DNA of 64,000 bases from assembly GCA_000621185.1 (NCBI GenBank), contig KK211225.1:207233-271232 (forward strand). Direction: 5' to 3'. This DNA is from Franconibacter pulveris DSM 19144 (lineage in GTDB: Bacteria > Pseudomonadota > Gammaproteobacteria > Enterobacterales > Enterobacteriaceae). A model generated the notes under the pieces. It was not told the DNA's origin and searched no databases. It saw only the letters and a list, made by a program, of their open reading frames with translations. Of this stretch, positions 54,496 through 64,000 are shown one piece after another (position 1 is the stretch's first letter; each line of letters begins with the position of its first letter). A program made the position numbers and the translations under genes.

Positions 54496-55623
54496 ATGTC
54501 TTGCCCGGTAATTGAGCTGACGCAGCAGCTTATTCGTCGTCCCTCCCTGAGTCCTGATGACGCAGGCTGCCAGGCGTTGCTTATCGAACGTCTGCGCGCC
54601 ATCGGTTTTACGGTAGAGCGCATGGACTTCGGCGACACGCAGAATTTCTGGGCGTGGCGCGGCAAAGGCGAGACGCTGGCGTTCGCCGGGCATACTGACG
54701 TCGTGCCGGCAGGCGATGTCGATCGCTGGATCAATCCGCCTTTTGAACCCACCATTCGCGACGGCATGCTGTTCGGTCGCGGCGCGGCCGATATGAAAGG
54801 CTCGCTTGCGGCAATGGTGGTGGCGGCGGAGCGTTTTGTTGCGCAGTACCCACATCACCGCGGTCGGCTGGCTTTTTTAATCACCTCTGACGAAGAAGCG
54901 AGCGCGGTTAACGGCACCGTCAAGGTGGTGGAAACGCTGATGGCGCGCAATGAACGGCTGGATTACTGCCTCGTTGGCGAACCTTCCAGCAGCGAAGTGG
55001 TTGGCGACGTAGTAAAAAACGGCCGTCGCGGGTCGCTTACCTGCAACCTGACCGTGCATGGCGTGCAGGGGCATGTCGCCTATCCTCATCTGGCGGATAA
55101 CCCGGTGCACCGCGCCGCTCCCATGCTGAACGAGCTGGTTGCTATCGAATGGGATCAGGGCAACGCCTACTTCCCGCCCACCAGCATGCAAATCGCCAAT
55201 ATTCAGGCCGGTACCGGCAGCAACAACGTTATCCCGGGCGACCTGTTTGTACAGTTTAACTTCCGCTTCAGCACCCAGGTGACGGCGGAAATTATTCAGC
55301 AACGCGTACAGGCGCTGCTGGACAAATACCAGCTGCGCTATACCCTCGACTGGTGGCTCTCCGGGCAGCCGTTCTTAACAGACCGCGGCAAGCTGGTGGA
55401 TGCGGTAGTAAACGCCGTTCACCACTATAATGAAATCAAACCGCAGTTGCTGACCACAGGCGGCACCTCCGACGGACGCTTTATCGCCCGCATGGGCGCG
55501 CAGGTCGTCGAACTTGGTCCGGTCAACGCCACCATTCATAAAATCAACGAATGCGTGAAGGCGTCGGATCTGCAACTGCTGGCTCGTATGTATCAACGCG
55601 TGATGGAGCAGCTTGTCGCCTGA
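54496..55623 (+). CDS. dapE: Succinyl-diaminopimelate desuccinylase DapE
   Basis: A 375-residue zinc enzyme of the lysine/meso-DAP pathway; it removes succinate from N-succinyl-LL-diaminopimelate. Metal ligands and catalytic residues are visible in [30 protein letters not shown], and at the C-terminal HKINECV. The start [12 protein letters not shown] at 54496 gives the family length. It pairs functionally with dapA, 6 kb downstream. Confidence 0.96.
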   Translation: MSCPVIELTQQLIRRPSLSPDDAGCQALLIERLRAIGFTVERMDFGDTQNFWAWRGKGETLAFAGHTDVVPAGDVDRWINPPFEPTIRDGMLFGRGAADMKGSLAAMVVAAERFVAQYPHHRGRLAFLITSDEEASAVNGTVKVVETLMARNERLDYCLVGEPSSSEVVGDVVKNGRRGSLTCNLTVHGVQGHVAYPHLADNPVHRAAPMLNELVAIEWDQGNAYFPPTSMQIANIQAGTGSNNVIPGDLFVQFNFRFSTQVTAEIIQQRVQALLDKYQLRYTLDWWLSGQPFLTDRGKLVDAVVNAVHHYNEIKPQLLTTGGTSDGRFIARMGAQVVELGPVNATIHKINECVKASDLQLLARMYQRVMEQLVA

Positions 55624-55651
55624 CAAGCGCTCCGGCAAAGAGGACAGGCGC

Positions 55652-55840
55652 ATGGAATGGCTTTCTAAATACTGGTGGGTGCTGGTGCTGGTTTTTCTGC
55701 TCGGCGTCCTGCTGAACGTCATTAAAGATTTAAAGCGGGTGGACCATAAAAAATTTATGGATAACCGCCCGGAACTCCCGCCGCATCGCGACTTCAACGA
55801 CAAGTGGGACGATGACGACGACTGGCCGAAAAAGAAATAA
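55652..55840 (+). CDS. ypfN: Small membrane protein YpfN (UPF0370)
   Basis: A 62-residue protein with one membrane helix ([19 protein letters not shown]) and the acidic tail [16 protein letters not shown], as in E. coli YpfN. The start at 55652 follows GAGGACA. It lies 28 bases after dapE, presumably on the same transcript, and is closed by a strong terminator. Confidence 0.92.
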   Translation: MEWLSKYWWVLVLVFLLGVLLNVIKDLKRVDHKKFMDNRPELPPHRDFNDKWDDDDDWPKKK

Positions 55841-55859
55841 CTCGCAAGCCCGATAACGT

Positions 55860-55890
55860 AAAAAGGCAAGCCTGATGGCTTGCCTTTTTT
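55860..55890. terminator. Bidirectional terminator between ypfN and ypfH
   Basis: A perfect 9-bp core AGGCAAGCC / GGCTTGCCT (loop TGAT) flanked by A-run and T-run, so it can end both convergent transcripts. Confidence 0.92.
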
Positions 55891-55910
55891 ATTACTGCCG
55901 CGCTCCGATT

Positions 55911-56609
55911 TCAGAGCATTTCGATAATGTCGTCATCTTTCGGTTTGCCGCCGCTCAGCGCTTCGTCGAAGTAGTGCTTCGGCACCGTATAACGCAGGTG
56001 ATCGAGCGCCAGCTGCATGCTGCGGTTATCGATGGCGTGTCCCAGGTCTTCGACGATATCCAGCGTTACATCGCCGCCCGCGCGAATCAGCGCCTCTTCG
56101 GCGGCCTGAGCGTGGCGGGGGTCAATCACCGGGTCCTCTTCGCCGTGAATAAGGTGCACGGTAGTGGCGGTGGTGGCCTCCTCGGGAAGCTCGGCAAAAC
56201 GGCCATTGAAGGCGATAACTCTGGCGGCCAGTCCCGGCTGCGCCTTAATGCCTTCCAGCGCCATGATGGCGCCCTGTGAAAAGCCAATCAGCGCCGTGGC
56301 GCTGGGGTCAACGCCGCTATGCTCCTGCCAGTAACGCACCACGCTCAGAAAAGTCGGCATCACGGCATCAACCCGCTGCTGGCGGTTTTCTTCAGTAACA
56401 TCCTGAACTGAAAACCACTCCCGTCCCGGCGCAGGGCCGCTTGCGCAAGGACCGCCAATGCTGACGACCAGCGCTTCAGGGAAAAGCGGCGCGAAGTAGC
56501 TGCCAATCTCGCCCATAGAGACCGGGTTATCGCCCACGCCATGAAACAGCAACAGCAGCTGTTTTGCCGGAGCGACAGGACTTTGCACAATGTAATGTTC
56601 GGGTTTCAT
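55911..56609 (-). CDS. ypfH: Serine hydrolase/carboxylesterase YpfH
   Basis: A 232-residue alpha/beta-hydrolase of the carboxylesterase/phospholipase type, like E. coli YpfH in length. LLLFHGVGDNP is the oxyanion-hole region, GFSQGAIMALE the nucleophile elbow (Ser in GFSQG), then HGEEDPVID with the Asp and EDLGHAID with the His. The start at 56609 follows AAGGAG. Confidence 0.94.
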   Translation of the reverse strand: MKPEHYIVQSPVAPAKQLLLLFHGVGDNPVSMGEIGSYFAPLFPEALVVSIGGPCASGPAPGREWFSVQDVTEENRQQRVDAVMPTFLSVVRYWQEHSGVDPSATALIGFSQGAIMALEGIKAQPGLAARVIAFNGRFAELPEEATTATTVHLIHGEEDPVIDPRHAQAAEEALIRAGGDVTLDIVEDLGHAIDNRSMQLALDHLRYTVPKHYFDEALSGGKPKDDDIIEML

Positions 56610-56682
56610 GGCGGTCTCCTTAGTTAACAGAAGGCAGTCTACGCCTGCCAGAGATAATGACCATGCCATTTAACTGAATGAG

Positions 56683-58692
56683 TTAGTGGAAAAATTGCAG
56701 TTGCAAAACCCACTCTTTTAGCGCCTGCGCGCGCGCCGCATCGAGCGAAGCGAGCGCCATTGCCGCTTCCCGACGCTGAACCGCCAATAGCGCTTTGCGC
56801 CCGGAAAGCCGCAGCTGCCGACACAATACGTTTAGCGCCAGGCGCTTTTCCAGCCGTCCCCGCAACGCCAGCAACGGCAAAGAACTGGCGAGCAGCAAAC
56901 GGTGCAGGCTACCAACAGACGTTTCCAGCGGACGATGGGCCCAGGCAAAACCCGCCAGCTCCCGCCAGTCACTCTCATTAAGGGTAGACGCTTTACCGCT
57001 GACAGGCAGCGCTTCCTCCACCCAGGGTTGCAGCCACCCGGCATCACGTTGTAACCGCTGGTGCGCAAGACGAGTGAGCGATTCACCTTCAGGGGTGAGC
57101 GGGAATAACGCCATCGCCGTGTAACAACCGCTGCTGGCTTCCCGGTGACTGCCGAAACGCACCAGCGTAAAGCCGCACGCTTGCCAGAAACGCCACAGCT
57201 CCGGCGTATAACCAAAACTGACGGAGAGATAGTCGCAGGCGGGCAGATGTCGACGCGCAAACGCCACCAGCGCCTGACCCGCTCCTTCGCGCTGACGAGC
57301 CGGGTGCACCGCAATGCGGCTAACGCGCCAGCCTTTCAGCGTCGCCGCCAGCGGATCGCCGCCGTGCGCGGCGAGCGACTGCGCGACCAGATTGCCGCGC
57401 GGGCGGCGAAAACCGGCCCAGACAGCCTGGCTCAGCGCGTCGCCTAATCCACCCTCCTCCACCAGCCACAGCGCGCCTACGGTTTTTTCCGCCGTCGCAG
57501 CGGCGATAAAGCGCTGCCCCGGCGCATCCATCATGCGGCGTAAATCCAGCGGCGAGGTGCGGTAATGCGCGCCCGAAAGCAGGCGATAAAGCCCAGCCGC
57601 CCGCTCAGGCTGCTGGTCCCAGGCCGTTTGTTCCACCACGCTGAAGTGAATTTCCCCCTGCGGCGCATCGCTAAAATCTTCATCGTCAAATAACAGGGCG
57701 CTGGCGATAAAGCGCTCAAGCGGATCGCCCATAGCCCACCGGATCGGGGCGCTTAACGAATACTGGCGCAACTGCGGCACCGAGGCGCAGAACTTTAGCA
57801 AGAAGCCGCGTCCGGTGCCTTCGTAGCCCTGAATGGTCGTTGTGAGCAGAACGCGGGGAAAACGGTGAATCAGCTTTCTTAGCACCGGCCCCGGCAGCGC
57901 GGCCGCTTCGTCAATAATAAGCCAGTCGGCATGAAGCGAAGGCAGCGCAGCAAGAAGCGCGTCGGGCGCCACAAACTCAAACGCCTCGTTGGCATGCGCG
58001 GCGATAACATCGGTCGCCGCGCGGGAAGGCGCCGTCACCAGCCCGGAGCCTGCAAGACGCGCCAGCAGCATGCCCGCCAGCGCCGATTTGCCTCGCCCGC
58101 GCGGCGCGGTAACGACCGCCACGCCGGGCGCCATGGCGAGCAGCTCCGTCAGTATCCTCTCCTGCTCCTGCTGCGGAGCGCCGCTGGCGGCTTGCCAGCG
58201 TGGGCGTAAGGGAAAAGGTTTCAGTTCGAAGCGCTGATCCTGACGCCAGCACACGACCTCCGCATCGCTTTGCATGCTTCTCTGGAGGTGGTGAATAAAA
58301 TGCGGCGTGGCGATGGGCTGAGAGCTGTCGCTCCAGCGTGCGGCGTCGCTGTCCGCCTGTTCAGGCCATGCCGTCCAGTCTGGCGTGAGCAACACCAGCC
58401 AGCTTCCCGCCTTCAGCGTGCCTGCCAGTACCGCCAGCGCTTCGGCGTCCAGACCGCTTCGCGCGTCAAACACCGCATGGAGAAACTCCTGACCTAACAG
58501 CGTGCGCACCGCGGAAGGCGCGCAATTGACCGGCAGGCCGGGGGCGTTGCCGACCCACAGCCAGTCTCCGGGCAGAGTGCGGGCAAGCGTTACGGCCTGC
58601 TCTTCGCACCAGGCGTTTTCGCCGCTGATGACTAAAAGACGACGAATACCGCTTTCTGCCATCTCGGCGGCGGTGTGGATCAGGGGCTTCAT
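56683..58692 (-). CDS. tmcA: tRNA(Met) cytidine acetyltransferase TmcA
   Basis: A 669-residue enzyme making N4-acetylcytidine at the wobble base of elongator tRNA-Met. An N-terminal RNA-helicase module has Walker A VVTAPRGRGKSALAGM and the DEAA box LIIDEAAALPGPVLRKL; a GNAT domain follows (ARQREGAGQALVAFARR, SVSFGYTPELWRFW), with a C-terminal tRNA-binding part. It lies between ypfH and ypfJ as in E. coli. Confidence 0.95.
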   Translation of the reverse strand: MKPLIHTAAEMAESGIRRLLVISGENAWCEEQAVTLARTLPGDWLWVGNAPGLPVNCAPSAVRTLLGQEFLHAVFDARSGLDAEALAVLAGTLKAGSWLVLLTPDWTAWPEQADSDAARWSDSSQPIATPHFIHHLQRSMQSDAEVVCWRQDQRFELKPFPLRPRWQAASGAPQQEQERILTELLAMAPGVAVVTAPRGRGKSALAGMLLARLAGSGLVTAPSRAATDVIAAHANEAFEFVAPDALLAALPSLHADWLIIDEAAALPGPVLRKLIHRFPRVLLTTTIQGYEGTGRGFLLKFCASVPQLRQYSLSAPIRWAMGDPLERFIASALLFDDEDFSDAPQGEIHFSVVEQTAWDQQPERAAGLYRLLSGAHYRTSPLDLRRMMDAPGQRFIAAATAEKTVGALWLVEEGGLGDALSQAVWAGFRRPRGNLVAQSLAAHGGDPLAATLKGWRVSRIAVHPARQREGAGQALVAFARRHLPACDYLSVSFGYTPELWRFWQACGFTLVRFGSHREASSGCYTAMALFPLTPEGESLTRLAHQRLQRDAGWLQPWVEEALPVSGKASTLNESDWRELAGFAWAHRPLETSVGSLHRLLLASSLPLLALRGRLEKRLALNVLCRQLRLSGRKALLAVQRREAAMALASLDAARAQALKEWVLQLQFFH

Positions 58693-58720
58693 AGAGCGTC
58701 CTTGCGGTTAGCTGCGAAGA

Positions 58721-59587
58721 TTAAAGGCTTTTGCCAAAGGTATTGCACTGCTTCGGATCGCCGCTGTCGAAGCCGCGTTTGAACCAGCTGTAGCGTTGTT
58801 CGGAAGTGCCATGGGTAAAGCTGTCCGGCACAACGCGCCCCTGGCTTTGCTGTTGCAGACGGTCGTCGCCAATCGCCTGGGCGGCATTCAGCGCTTCCTG
58901 GATATCACCCGTTTCCAGCACCCCCTGTTGCTGCATATTATGTCCCCAGACGCCTGCAAAGCAGTCCGCCTGCAGTTCCATACGCACGGAGAGGTGGTTC
59001 ACTTCAGTTTGCGAAGCGTTCTGCTGCATCTGACGCACTTTTGGCTCAATGCCCAGCAGCTTCTGTACGTGATGGCCTACTTCATGCGCAATAACATACC
59101 CCTGGGCGAAGTCGCCATCTGCGCCGAGCTTGGTTTTCATTTCGTCATAGAAAGAGAGGTCGATATAGACCGTGCTGTCCGCCGGGCAGTAAAAGGGGCC
59201 CATGACGGACTGTCCCGTGCCGCAGCCGGTACGCGTGGCGCCGCGGTACATCACAAGCTTAGGCTGCTGATAGCTGTGGCCCATCTGCTCGAACAGCTGG
59301 CCCCAGGTATCCTCCGTTGTGGCGAGAATAACGGAAGTGAATTTCGCCGCTTCATCCTCATCCGGGCTGATAGAGCGGGTCTGGGTTTGCTGCGTCAGCG
59401 GCTGACCGCCGGTAAGCAGCGACGTCAGATCCACGCCGTAATAGCCCGCCACCATCACAATAATCAACAGAACAATGCCGCCTTTGCCGCCCGGCAAGCG
59501 AAACCCGCCGCCGCCCATCATCGGACCGCCGGGCTGGTTTCTTCTGTCTTCTACATTGTCGCTTTCGCGACGACCCTGCCAACGCAT
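58721..59587 (-). CDS. ypfJ: YpfJ family neutral zinc metallopeptidase (putative)
   Basis: A 288-residue membrane-anchored protein. The N-terminal part is Gly-rich ([18 protein letters not shown]), followed by one membrane helix ([15 protein letters not shown]) and a periplasmic domain with the zincin motif [15 protein letters not shown]. Conserved [19 protein letters not shown] carries two cysteines. Substrate unknown. Same position as in E. coli. Confidence 0.93.
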   Translation of the reverse strand: MRWQGRRESDNVEDRRNQPGGPMMGGGGFRLPGGKGGIVLLIIVMVAGYYGVDLTSLLTGGQPLTQQTQTRSISPDEDEAAKFTSVILATTEDTWGQLFEQMGHSYQQPKLVMYRGATRTGCGTGQSVMGPFYCPADSTVYIDLSFYDEMKTKLGADGDFAQGYVIAHEVGHHVQKLLGIEPKVRQMQQNASQTEVNHLSVRMELQADCFAGVWGHNMQQQGVLETGDIQEALNAAQAIGDDRLQQQSQGRVVPDSFTHGTSEQRYSWFKRGFDSGDPKQCNTFGKSL

Positions 59588-59721
59588 AGCTTTCTCCTTG
59601 CTACCAATCGAGTAATAAGGAGATCGTAGGTGGTTAATGGGAGGATTACCATAAGAAAGCGGAGGCAGTGCGCCGGGACGAAGAGGTTTGCGCCCCGGCA
59701 GCGAGGGAAACGATTGCCCGG

Positions 59722-60435
59722 TTAGTCTAGTTTAACGCCAAGACGGCGTGCGACTTCTTCGTAAGCTTCGATAAGCCCGCCGAGGCTCTGACGAAAACGG
59801 TCTTTGTCCATTTTGTCCATCGTTTCTTTATCCCACAGGCGCGCGCCATCGGGTGAGAACTCATCGCCCAATACCACTTCGCCTTTATAAAGTCCGAATT
59901 CCAGCTTGAAGTCGACCAGAATCAGCCCGGCATCGTCGAACAGTTTTTTCAGCACATCATTCGCTTTGTAAGTCAGCTCTTTCATGCGCGCCAGGTTCTC
60001 TTTGCTCACCCAGCCGAACGTTTCGCAGTAAGACTCGTTAACCATCGGGTCATGCATGGCGTCATTTTTCAAAAAGAGATCGAACAGCGGCGGAGTGAGT
60101 TCGATGCCTTCTTCAATACCGAGACGCTTGACCAGCGAACCGGCGGCACGGTTGCGGATCACGCACTCGACCGGCACCATCTCCAGCTTTTTCACCAGCG
60201 ATTCGGTATCAGAGAGCAGGCGCTCCATCTGAGTCGGGATGCCCGCATCCGCCAGTTTGGTCATGATGAAGTGGTTGAACTTGTTATTCACCATGCCCTT
60301 GCGATCAAACTGTTCAATACGCGCGCCGTCTCCTGCTGACGTATCATTGCGGAATTCGAGCACCAACAGATCCGGATTTTCCGTGCTGTATACGGTTTTC
60401 GCTTTGCCACGATACAACTCAGCTTGCTTTTGCAT
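59722..60435 (-). CDS. purC: SAICAR synthetase PurC
   Basis: A 237-residue ATP-dependent ligase joining CAIR and aspartate in purine synthesis. Landmarks are [20 protein letters not shown], the SAICAR signature [13 protein letters not shown] and [20 protein letters not shown] followed by SPDGARLWD. It has the family length. A PurR box lies 75 bases upstream, as in E. coli. Confidence 0.97.
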   Translation of the reverse strand: MQKQAELYRGKAKTVYSTENPDLLVLEFRNDTSAGDGARIEQFDRKGMVNNKFNHFIMTKLADAGIPTQMERLLSDTESLVKKLEMVPVECVIRNRAAGSLVKRLGIEEGIELTPPLFDLFLKNDAMHDPMVNESYCETFGWVSKENLARMKELTYKANDVLKKLFDDAGLILVDFKLEFGLYKGEVVLGDEFSPDGARLWDKETMDKMDKDRFRQSLGGLIEAYEEVARRLGVKLD

Positions 60436-60509
60436 CTTTATTACTCCAGGTAGGGATGACCGCCCGGGCGGCCTGATGATTTAACACAAAAAAGGTTGCG
60501 CCCAATTCT

Positions 60510-60525
60510 ACGCACACGTTTGCGT
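60510..60525. promoter_or_regulatory. PurR operator of purC
   Basis: On the minus strand ACGCAAACGTGTGCGT, one base off the perfect palindrome (ACGCAAACGTTTGCGT). It lies between the bamC terminator and purC. Confidence 0.9.
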
Positions 60526-60534
60526 AGAGGGAAT

Positions 60535-60560
60535 AAAAAAGGGCCGGAATCTTCCGGCCC
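60535..60560 (-). terminator. Intrinsic terminator of dapA-bamC
   Basis: An 8-bp stem GGGCCGGA / TCCGGCCC with 4-base loop; on the minus strand it runs into TTTTTT, just upstream of the purC promoter. Confidence 0.9.
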
Positions 60561-60565
60561 TGCGA

Positions 60566-61600
60566 TTATTTGCTGAATGCGGCCTGGAATACGGCCACCA
60601 GCGCATCGTTTTGCGCCTGCGTCAGCGTATGCCCTTTCGGGTCGATAAATTGCAGGCTGCTGCGGTTATCCAGATCGCCGACCTGCAGCTTGTAGTCGCC
60701 GCCAGGCAGGTTCGGGTCGCGTGCGCCCAGCGCTTGCCAGTCGCTGTCAGACAGCGGTTTGTACGTCACCGCCAGGCTGCCCTGCGAGCGGGTGGAGTCC
60801 GTCACTTTCATGCCCACTTTTTCAAGAGTGGCCGGCAGGCGATTCCAGACGACGTTAAACGGCGCGCGCACCACCAGCACTGGCAGACCGACATCGTCTG
60901 CGCCGCTCTGCACGTCGATTTGCGACGCGTTGCGGTTGTCAGCGGCGTTCTGACGCGCGGTTAAGTTCTTATCCAGCCCCGCGGAGATAGCGTTCAGCAT
61001 CTCGGCGCTGTAGCGCTGCATGGAAGCCGCGTCGCCTACCGGTTTACCGCTCTGCTCCAGATTCAGCAGTTTCACCACCAGCGCCTGCTGGTAGCCCTGC
61101 GGCTGTACGGTGATTTGATAGCGTCCGCGATACTGCTCGTCTTCATCCGCACGGTTCCACTGTACCCAGTCGGTGGTCAGCGTCTGGCCTGCATCGTCAC
61201 GCTTGGTGATGGTGTAGTTGTTCGCCTGCACCACGCTGACAACCTGTGGCCAGAGCGAGCCGTTGCGGCCGCTTTCAAGCAGCAGCGTAGAAGTGTCGCC
61301 CGTAAACTGGGTGCGACCGCCGTTTACCAGCGCCAGCGGCTGAGCGGGCGGACGAATGTCCAGCGCTTTGCCGACCGGGCCGCTGCCGTTGGTCACGGGG
61401 ATGTTATAGTCGCCGTTCTGTACCGGTAAAATCATCCCGGCCGGGGCGTGCAGTTCCGCCAGCGGCGCGGCATCGAGATAAGACTCGTCGCCGCTGACCT
61501 GACGCTTGTAACGTGAATCGGAACTACAGGCGGCAAGCAGCATCACCAGTGAAACGGTAACCACTTTCGCCACGTGCGACTTCTGTACTGAGTAAGCCAT
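60566..61600 (-). CDS. bamC: Outer membrane assembly lipoprotein BamC (NlpB)
   Basis: A 344-residue lipoprotein of the BAM complex. Signal peptide with lipobox LLAACSSD; the conserved unstructured start [13 protein letters not shown] binds BamD, and two helix-grip domains follow ([20 protein letters not shown] and [12 protein letters not shown]). Start 61600 after GGGA. It lies 16 bases downstream of dapA, the usual operon. Confidence 0.95.
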   Translation of the reverse strand: MAYSVQKSHVAKVVTVSLVMLLAACSSDSRYKRQVSGDESYLDAAPLAELHAPAGMILPVQNGDYNIPVTNGSGPVGKALDIRPPAQPLALVNGGRTQFTGDTSTLLLESGRNGSLWPQVVSVVQANNYTITKRDDAGQTLTTDWVQWNRADEDEQYRGRYQITVQPQGYQQALVVKLLNLEQSGKPVGDAASMQRYSAEMLNAISAGLDKNLTARQNAADNRNASQIDVQSGADDVGLPVLVVRAPFNVVWNRLPATLEKVGMKVTDSTRSQGSLAVTYKPLSDSDWQALGARDPNLPGGDYKLQVGDLDNRSSLQFIDPKGHTLTQAQNDALVAVFQAAFSK

Positions 61601-61616
61601 CAAATCTCCCTAAACT

Positions 61617-62495
61617 TTACAGCAAACCGGCATGCTTAAGCGCCTGGCTGACAGCTTCACGACCTGCGTCGGTGATAGGCGTCATTGGCAGGCGAAGCGT
61701 ATCGGTCGCCACAAGTCCCAACTCCTTACAGGCCCATTTCACCGGGATCGGATTGGGTTCGACAAATAATTTATAGTGCAGCGGCATCAGGCGCTGGTTA
61801 ACGCGATGCGCCTCTTTAAACTGCCCCTGAGCGGCAAGTTTGCAGACTTCCGCCATTTCGCGCGCCGCCACGTTTGCGGTAACGGAAATGACGCCATGTC
61901 CGCCAAGCTGCATAAAATCCAGCGCGCTGGCGTCATCGCCGCTCAGCAGAATGAACTCATCTGCAACCAGCTCTTTGATCTGGTTAACTCGCGTTAAGTT
62001 CCCTGTCGCTTCTTTAATGCCGACAATATTTTTGACTTTCGACAGGCGGCCTACGGTTTCCGGCAGCATATCGCAACCGGTACGGGACGGTACATTGTAG
62101 AGGATTTGCGGTAAATCGGTATGTTCAGCGATAGCTTTAAAATGCTGGAACAGCCCTTCCTGCGTCGGGCGGTTGTAGTAGGGCGTGACGGTCAGACAGC
62201 CCACGACGCCGCTGTCGTTGAAACGCTGGGTGAGGCTGATGGCTTCGGAAGTGGCGTTCGCGCCGGTTCCGGCGATAACAGGAATACGCCCGTCCGCCAG
62301 CTCAAGCGTCATCATCACTACGTCGCCATGCTCATCATGACTCAGCGTTGCGGATTCACCGGTAGTCCCTACCGAAACGATCGCCGACGTTCCGCTGGCG
62401 ACATGGTAATCAATCAGTTTTTTCAGGCTCGACCGGCAGACATTACCTTTGTCATCCATCGGTGTGATAAGCGCGACAATACTTCCCGTGAACAT
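61617..62495 (-). CDS. dapA: 4-hydroxy-tetrahydrodipicolinate synthase DapA
   Basis: A 292-residue aldolase-fold enzyme condensing pyruvate and aspartate semialdehyde, first step of lysine/DAP synthesis. Landmarks are [15 protein letters not shown], the Schiff-base Lys in [10 protein letters not shown], Tyr in [10 protein letters not shown] and [11 protein letters not shown]. Start 62495 ([13 protein letters not shown]) gives the standard length. Divergent from gcvR. Confidence 0.97.
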   Translation of the reverse strand: MFTGSIVALITPMDDKGNVCRSSLKKLIDYHVASGTSAIVSVGTTGESATLSHDEHGDVVMMTLELADGRIPVIAGTGANATSEAISLTQRFNDSGVVGCLTVTPYYNRPTQEGLFQHFKAIAEHTDLPQILYNVPSRTGCDMLPETVGRLSKVKNIVGIKEATGNLTRVNQIKELVADEFILLSGDDASALDFMQLGGHGVISVTANVAAREMAEVCKLAAQGQFKEAHRVNQRLMPLHYKLFVEPNPIPVKWACKELGLVATDTLRLPMTPITDAGREAVSQALKHAGLL

Positions 62496-62641
62496 TGGCC
62501 ATCCTCTCCACAAACAAGTGTCACAATGGTACGTTTGGAGTCGTAATAAAAGCAAGCGGCCATGCCGGGCTACGCGGTTGTATGCCGGTTTTTTTTATGC
62601 TTTCCTAGAGTTTACTTCACTGCTTCACAGGAATAACCCGT

Positions 62642-63211
62642 TTGGAACCCTCATCACAGCATTATCTGGTCATCACGGCGCTGGGCGCGGACCGTCCTGG
62701 TATCGTCAATACCATCACTCGTCACGTCAGCAGCTGCGGCTGTAATATTGAAGACAGCCGTCTGGCGATGTTGGGTGAAGAGTTCACTTTCATCATGCTG
62801 CTTTCCGGCAGCTGGAACGCGATAACCCTGATTGAATCCACGCTGCCGCTCAAGGGCGCCGAGCTTGAACTGCTGATTGTGATGAAGCGCACCGCCGCGC
62901 AGGCCCGCGCGCCGATGCCCGCCTCGGTCTGGGTGCAAGTCGAAGTGGCGGATTCGCCGCATCTGATTGAACGATTCACGGCGCTGTTCGACGCCCATAA
63001 TATGAATATCGCCGAACTGGTGTCGCGCACGCAGCCGGCAGTGGAGGATAACGCCGCGCAGCTCTATATTCAGATTACCGCGCACAGCCCGGCATCACAG
63101 GATGCGACAATTATCGAACAAGCCTTTCGCGACCTATGTACAGAACTAAACGCGCAAGGCACTATTAGCGTGGTGAATTACCCACAGCAAGATGAACAGG
63201 ATGGAGTGTAG
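62642..63211 (+). CDS. gcvR: Glycine cleavage system regulator GcvR
   Basis: A 189-residue protein with two ACT domains (ALGADRPGIVNTITRHVSSC and VEVADSPHLIERFTALF). It binds GcvA and blocks gcv activation without glycine. Translation begins at TTG (62642), after CAGGA; the body is nearly identical to E. coli GcvR, which also begins with TTG as I recall. The stop overlaps the bcp leader. Confidence 0.95.
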   Translation: MEPSSQHYLVITALGADRPGIVNTITRHVSSCGCNIEDSRLAMLGEEFTFIMLLSGSWNAITLIESTLPLKGAELELLIVMKRTAAQARAPMPASVWVQVEVADSPHLIERFTALFDAHNMNIAELVSRTQPAVEDNAAQLYIQITAHSPASQDATIIEQAFRDLCTELNAQGTISVVNYPQQDEQDGV

Positions 63212-63213
63212 TG

Positions 63214-63684
63214 ATGAATCCACTGAAAGCCGGTGATATCGCACCGAAATTTAGCTTGCCCGATCAGGACGGTGAACAAGTAAATTTGGCCGACTTCCAG
63301 GGACAGCGTGTACTGGTCTATTTTTATCCGAAAGCCATGACGCCGGGTTGCACCGTGCAGGCTTGCGGACTGCGCGACAACATGGACGAGTTGAAAAAAG
63401 CGGGCGTTGAAGTTTTGGGCGTCAGCACCGACAAACCGGAAAAGCTCTCCCGCTTCGCGGAGAAAGAGCTGCTCAACTTCACGCTGCTCTCCGATGAAGA
63501 TCATCAGGTCAGCGAAGCGTTCGGCGTCTGGGGTGAAAAGTCTTTTATGGGCAAAACCTATGACGGCATTCATCGCATCAGCTTTTTGATTAACGCTAAT
63601 GGCGAAGTGGAAAAGGTGTTCGATGATTTCAAAACCAGCAATCACCATGACGTGGTGATGAACTGGCTGAAAGCGAACGCCTGA
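63214..63684 (+). CDS. bcp: Thioredoxin-dependent thiol peroxidase Bcp
   Basis: A 156-residue peroxiredoxin. Peroxidatic and resolving cysteines lie in MTPGCTVQACGLRD (Cys45, Cys50). Near-identical to E. coli Bcp (FGVWGEKSFMGKTYDGIHR). ATG 63214 is 2 bases past the gcvR stop, so the two are coupled. Confidence 0.97.
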   Translation: MNPLKAGDIAPKFSLPDQDGEQVNLADFQGQRVLVYFYPKAMTPGCTVQACGLRDNMDELKKAGVEVLGVSTDKPEKLSRFAEKELLNFTLLSDEDHQVSEAFGVWGEKSFMGKTYDGIHRISFLINANGEVEKVFDDFKTSNHHDVVMNWLKANA

Positions 63685-63699
63685 ACCCATGTTGTAAAA

Positions 63700-63746
63700 A
63701 ACCACCTCCAGAGGAGGTGGCTTTAAAGTGAGCCCCCTGAAAGGGG
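63700..63746. repeat. Two hairpins at the presumed IS200 end / bcp terminator
   Basis: CCACCTCC / GGAGGTGG (loop AGA) with flanking AAAA and TTTA, then GCCCCCT / AGGGGGC (loop GAA). They lie between bcp and the transposase stop. Subterminal hairpins are typical of IS200/IS605 elements; the first could also end bcp transcription. Confidence 0.6.
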
Positions 63747-63765
63747 GCCGCTGCTAACCGGTTGA

Positions 63766-64000
63766 TTAGTTCTGTAGTAACTCCATCTGCATGTCGAGTT
63801 CCTGTTCCTTTTTGTCCTGATGCCTCACATATCGCCGGATAATCTCTTCGTTCACACCAACCGTATCCACAAAGTATCCTCGCGCCCAGAAATGATTGCC
63901 CCACAACTTCTTTCTTATGTGCGGGAACCTGTTATAGAGCCTTATTGCACTGCGCCCTTTCAGAACACCCATGAGCGTTGAAATAGAGAGTTTGGGCGGT
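63766..64000 (-). CDS. tnpA: IS200/IS605-family transposase TnpA (Y1 type), C-terminal part
   Basis: The last 78 codons are present; the rest is past base 64000. PKLSISTLMGVLKGRSAIRL, KLWGNHFWARGYFVDTVG and the Y1 segment EEIIRRYVRHQDKKEQE are hallmarks of IS200-type TnpA, a HUH single-strand transposase; the Tyr in RRYVRHQ is the expected nucleophile. The HUH pair lies outside or at the edge. The element interrupts the gap downstream of bcp. Confidence 0.92.
   Translation of the reverse strand, partial: PPKLSISTLMGVLKGRSAIRLYNRFPHIRKKLWGNHFWARGYFVDTVGVNEEIIRRYVRHQDKKEQELDMQMELLQN

Larger units (their letters stand above)
63690..64000 (-). mobile_element. IS200-like insertion sequence, one end
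   Basis: The transposase remnant plus its subterminal hairpins mark one end of a single-gene IS. The precise border cannot be set, because IS200 elements have no terminal inverted repeats or target duplications. Confidence 0.75.

Overview
The window looks like chromosome of a high-GC member of the Enterobacteriaceae. Most genes are full-length relatives of Escherichia coli K-12 genes in largely E. coli-like order: yfeX-yfeY-yfeZ, ypeA-amiA-hemF, maeB-talA-tktB, ypfG-nudK, narQ, acrD-ypfM-yffB-dapE-ypfN-ypfH-tmcA-ypfJ-purC-bamC-dapA-gcvR-bcp. A Cronobacter-like genome is my best guess from overall feel, but the sequence alone does not prove the genus.

Layout. 1-4.4 kb: the yfeXYZ end, a YgiW/BOF-type periplasmic protein, ypeA, amiA and hemF. 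4.4-6.7 kb: divergent mtnA/mtnK (methylthioribose salvage) around a MetJ operator. 6.7-12.5 kb: an AT-richer accessory stretch with an RHH regulator plus methyltransferase operon, three orphan proteins and small hairpin repeats. 12.5-18.7 kb: a ribose-type ABC importer with a downstream LVIVD beta-propeller gene, divergent from hcxA (ybdH); the shared promoter region carries two clusters of met boxes. 18.8-20.9 kb: an MFS permease and a RelE/HigB-type toxin-antitoxin pair. 20.9-33.9 kb: ybdD-cstA and the enterobactin block entHABEC, fepB, entS, fepDGC, with Fur boxes in both divergent promoter regions. 33.9-34.6 kb: two near-tandem copies of a structured intergenic repeat. 34.6-43.0 kb: maeB, talA-tktB, an unrecognised secreted protein, ypfG and nudK. 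43.0-50.2 kb: a compact periplasmic nitrate module, napFDABC, divergent from narQ-narP. 50.3-63.7 kb: the acrD-to-bcp core block. The right end is cut inside an IS200/IS605-type transposase gene.

How the parts work together. Three promoter regions define clear regulons. MetJ boxes tie mtnA, mtnK, the ABC importer/LVIVD operon and hcxA together, which suggests uptake and salvage of a methionine-cycle by-product, most simply 5-methylthioribose. Fur boxes control siderophore synthesis (entCEBAH), export (entS) and ferric-siderophore import (fepB, fepDGC), but entD, fepA, fes and entF are not here. A NarP/NarL-type heptamer pair sits between napF and its own sensor/regulator pair narQP. The hemF-maeB interval, which holds the eut operon in E. 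coli, is occupied here by the methionine-salvage, accessory and enterobactin genes.

Limits: no tRNA, rRNA or CRISPR array was recognised. Family assignments come from remembered similarity and visible motifs, not from searches.
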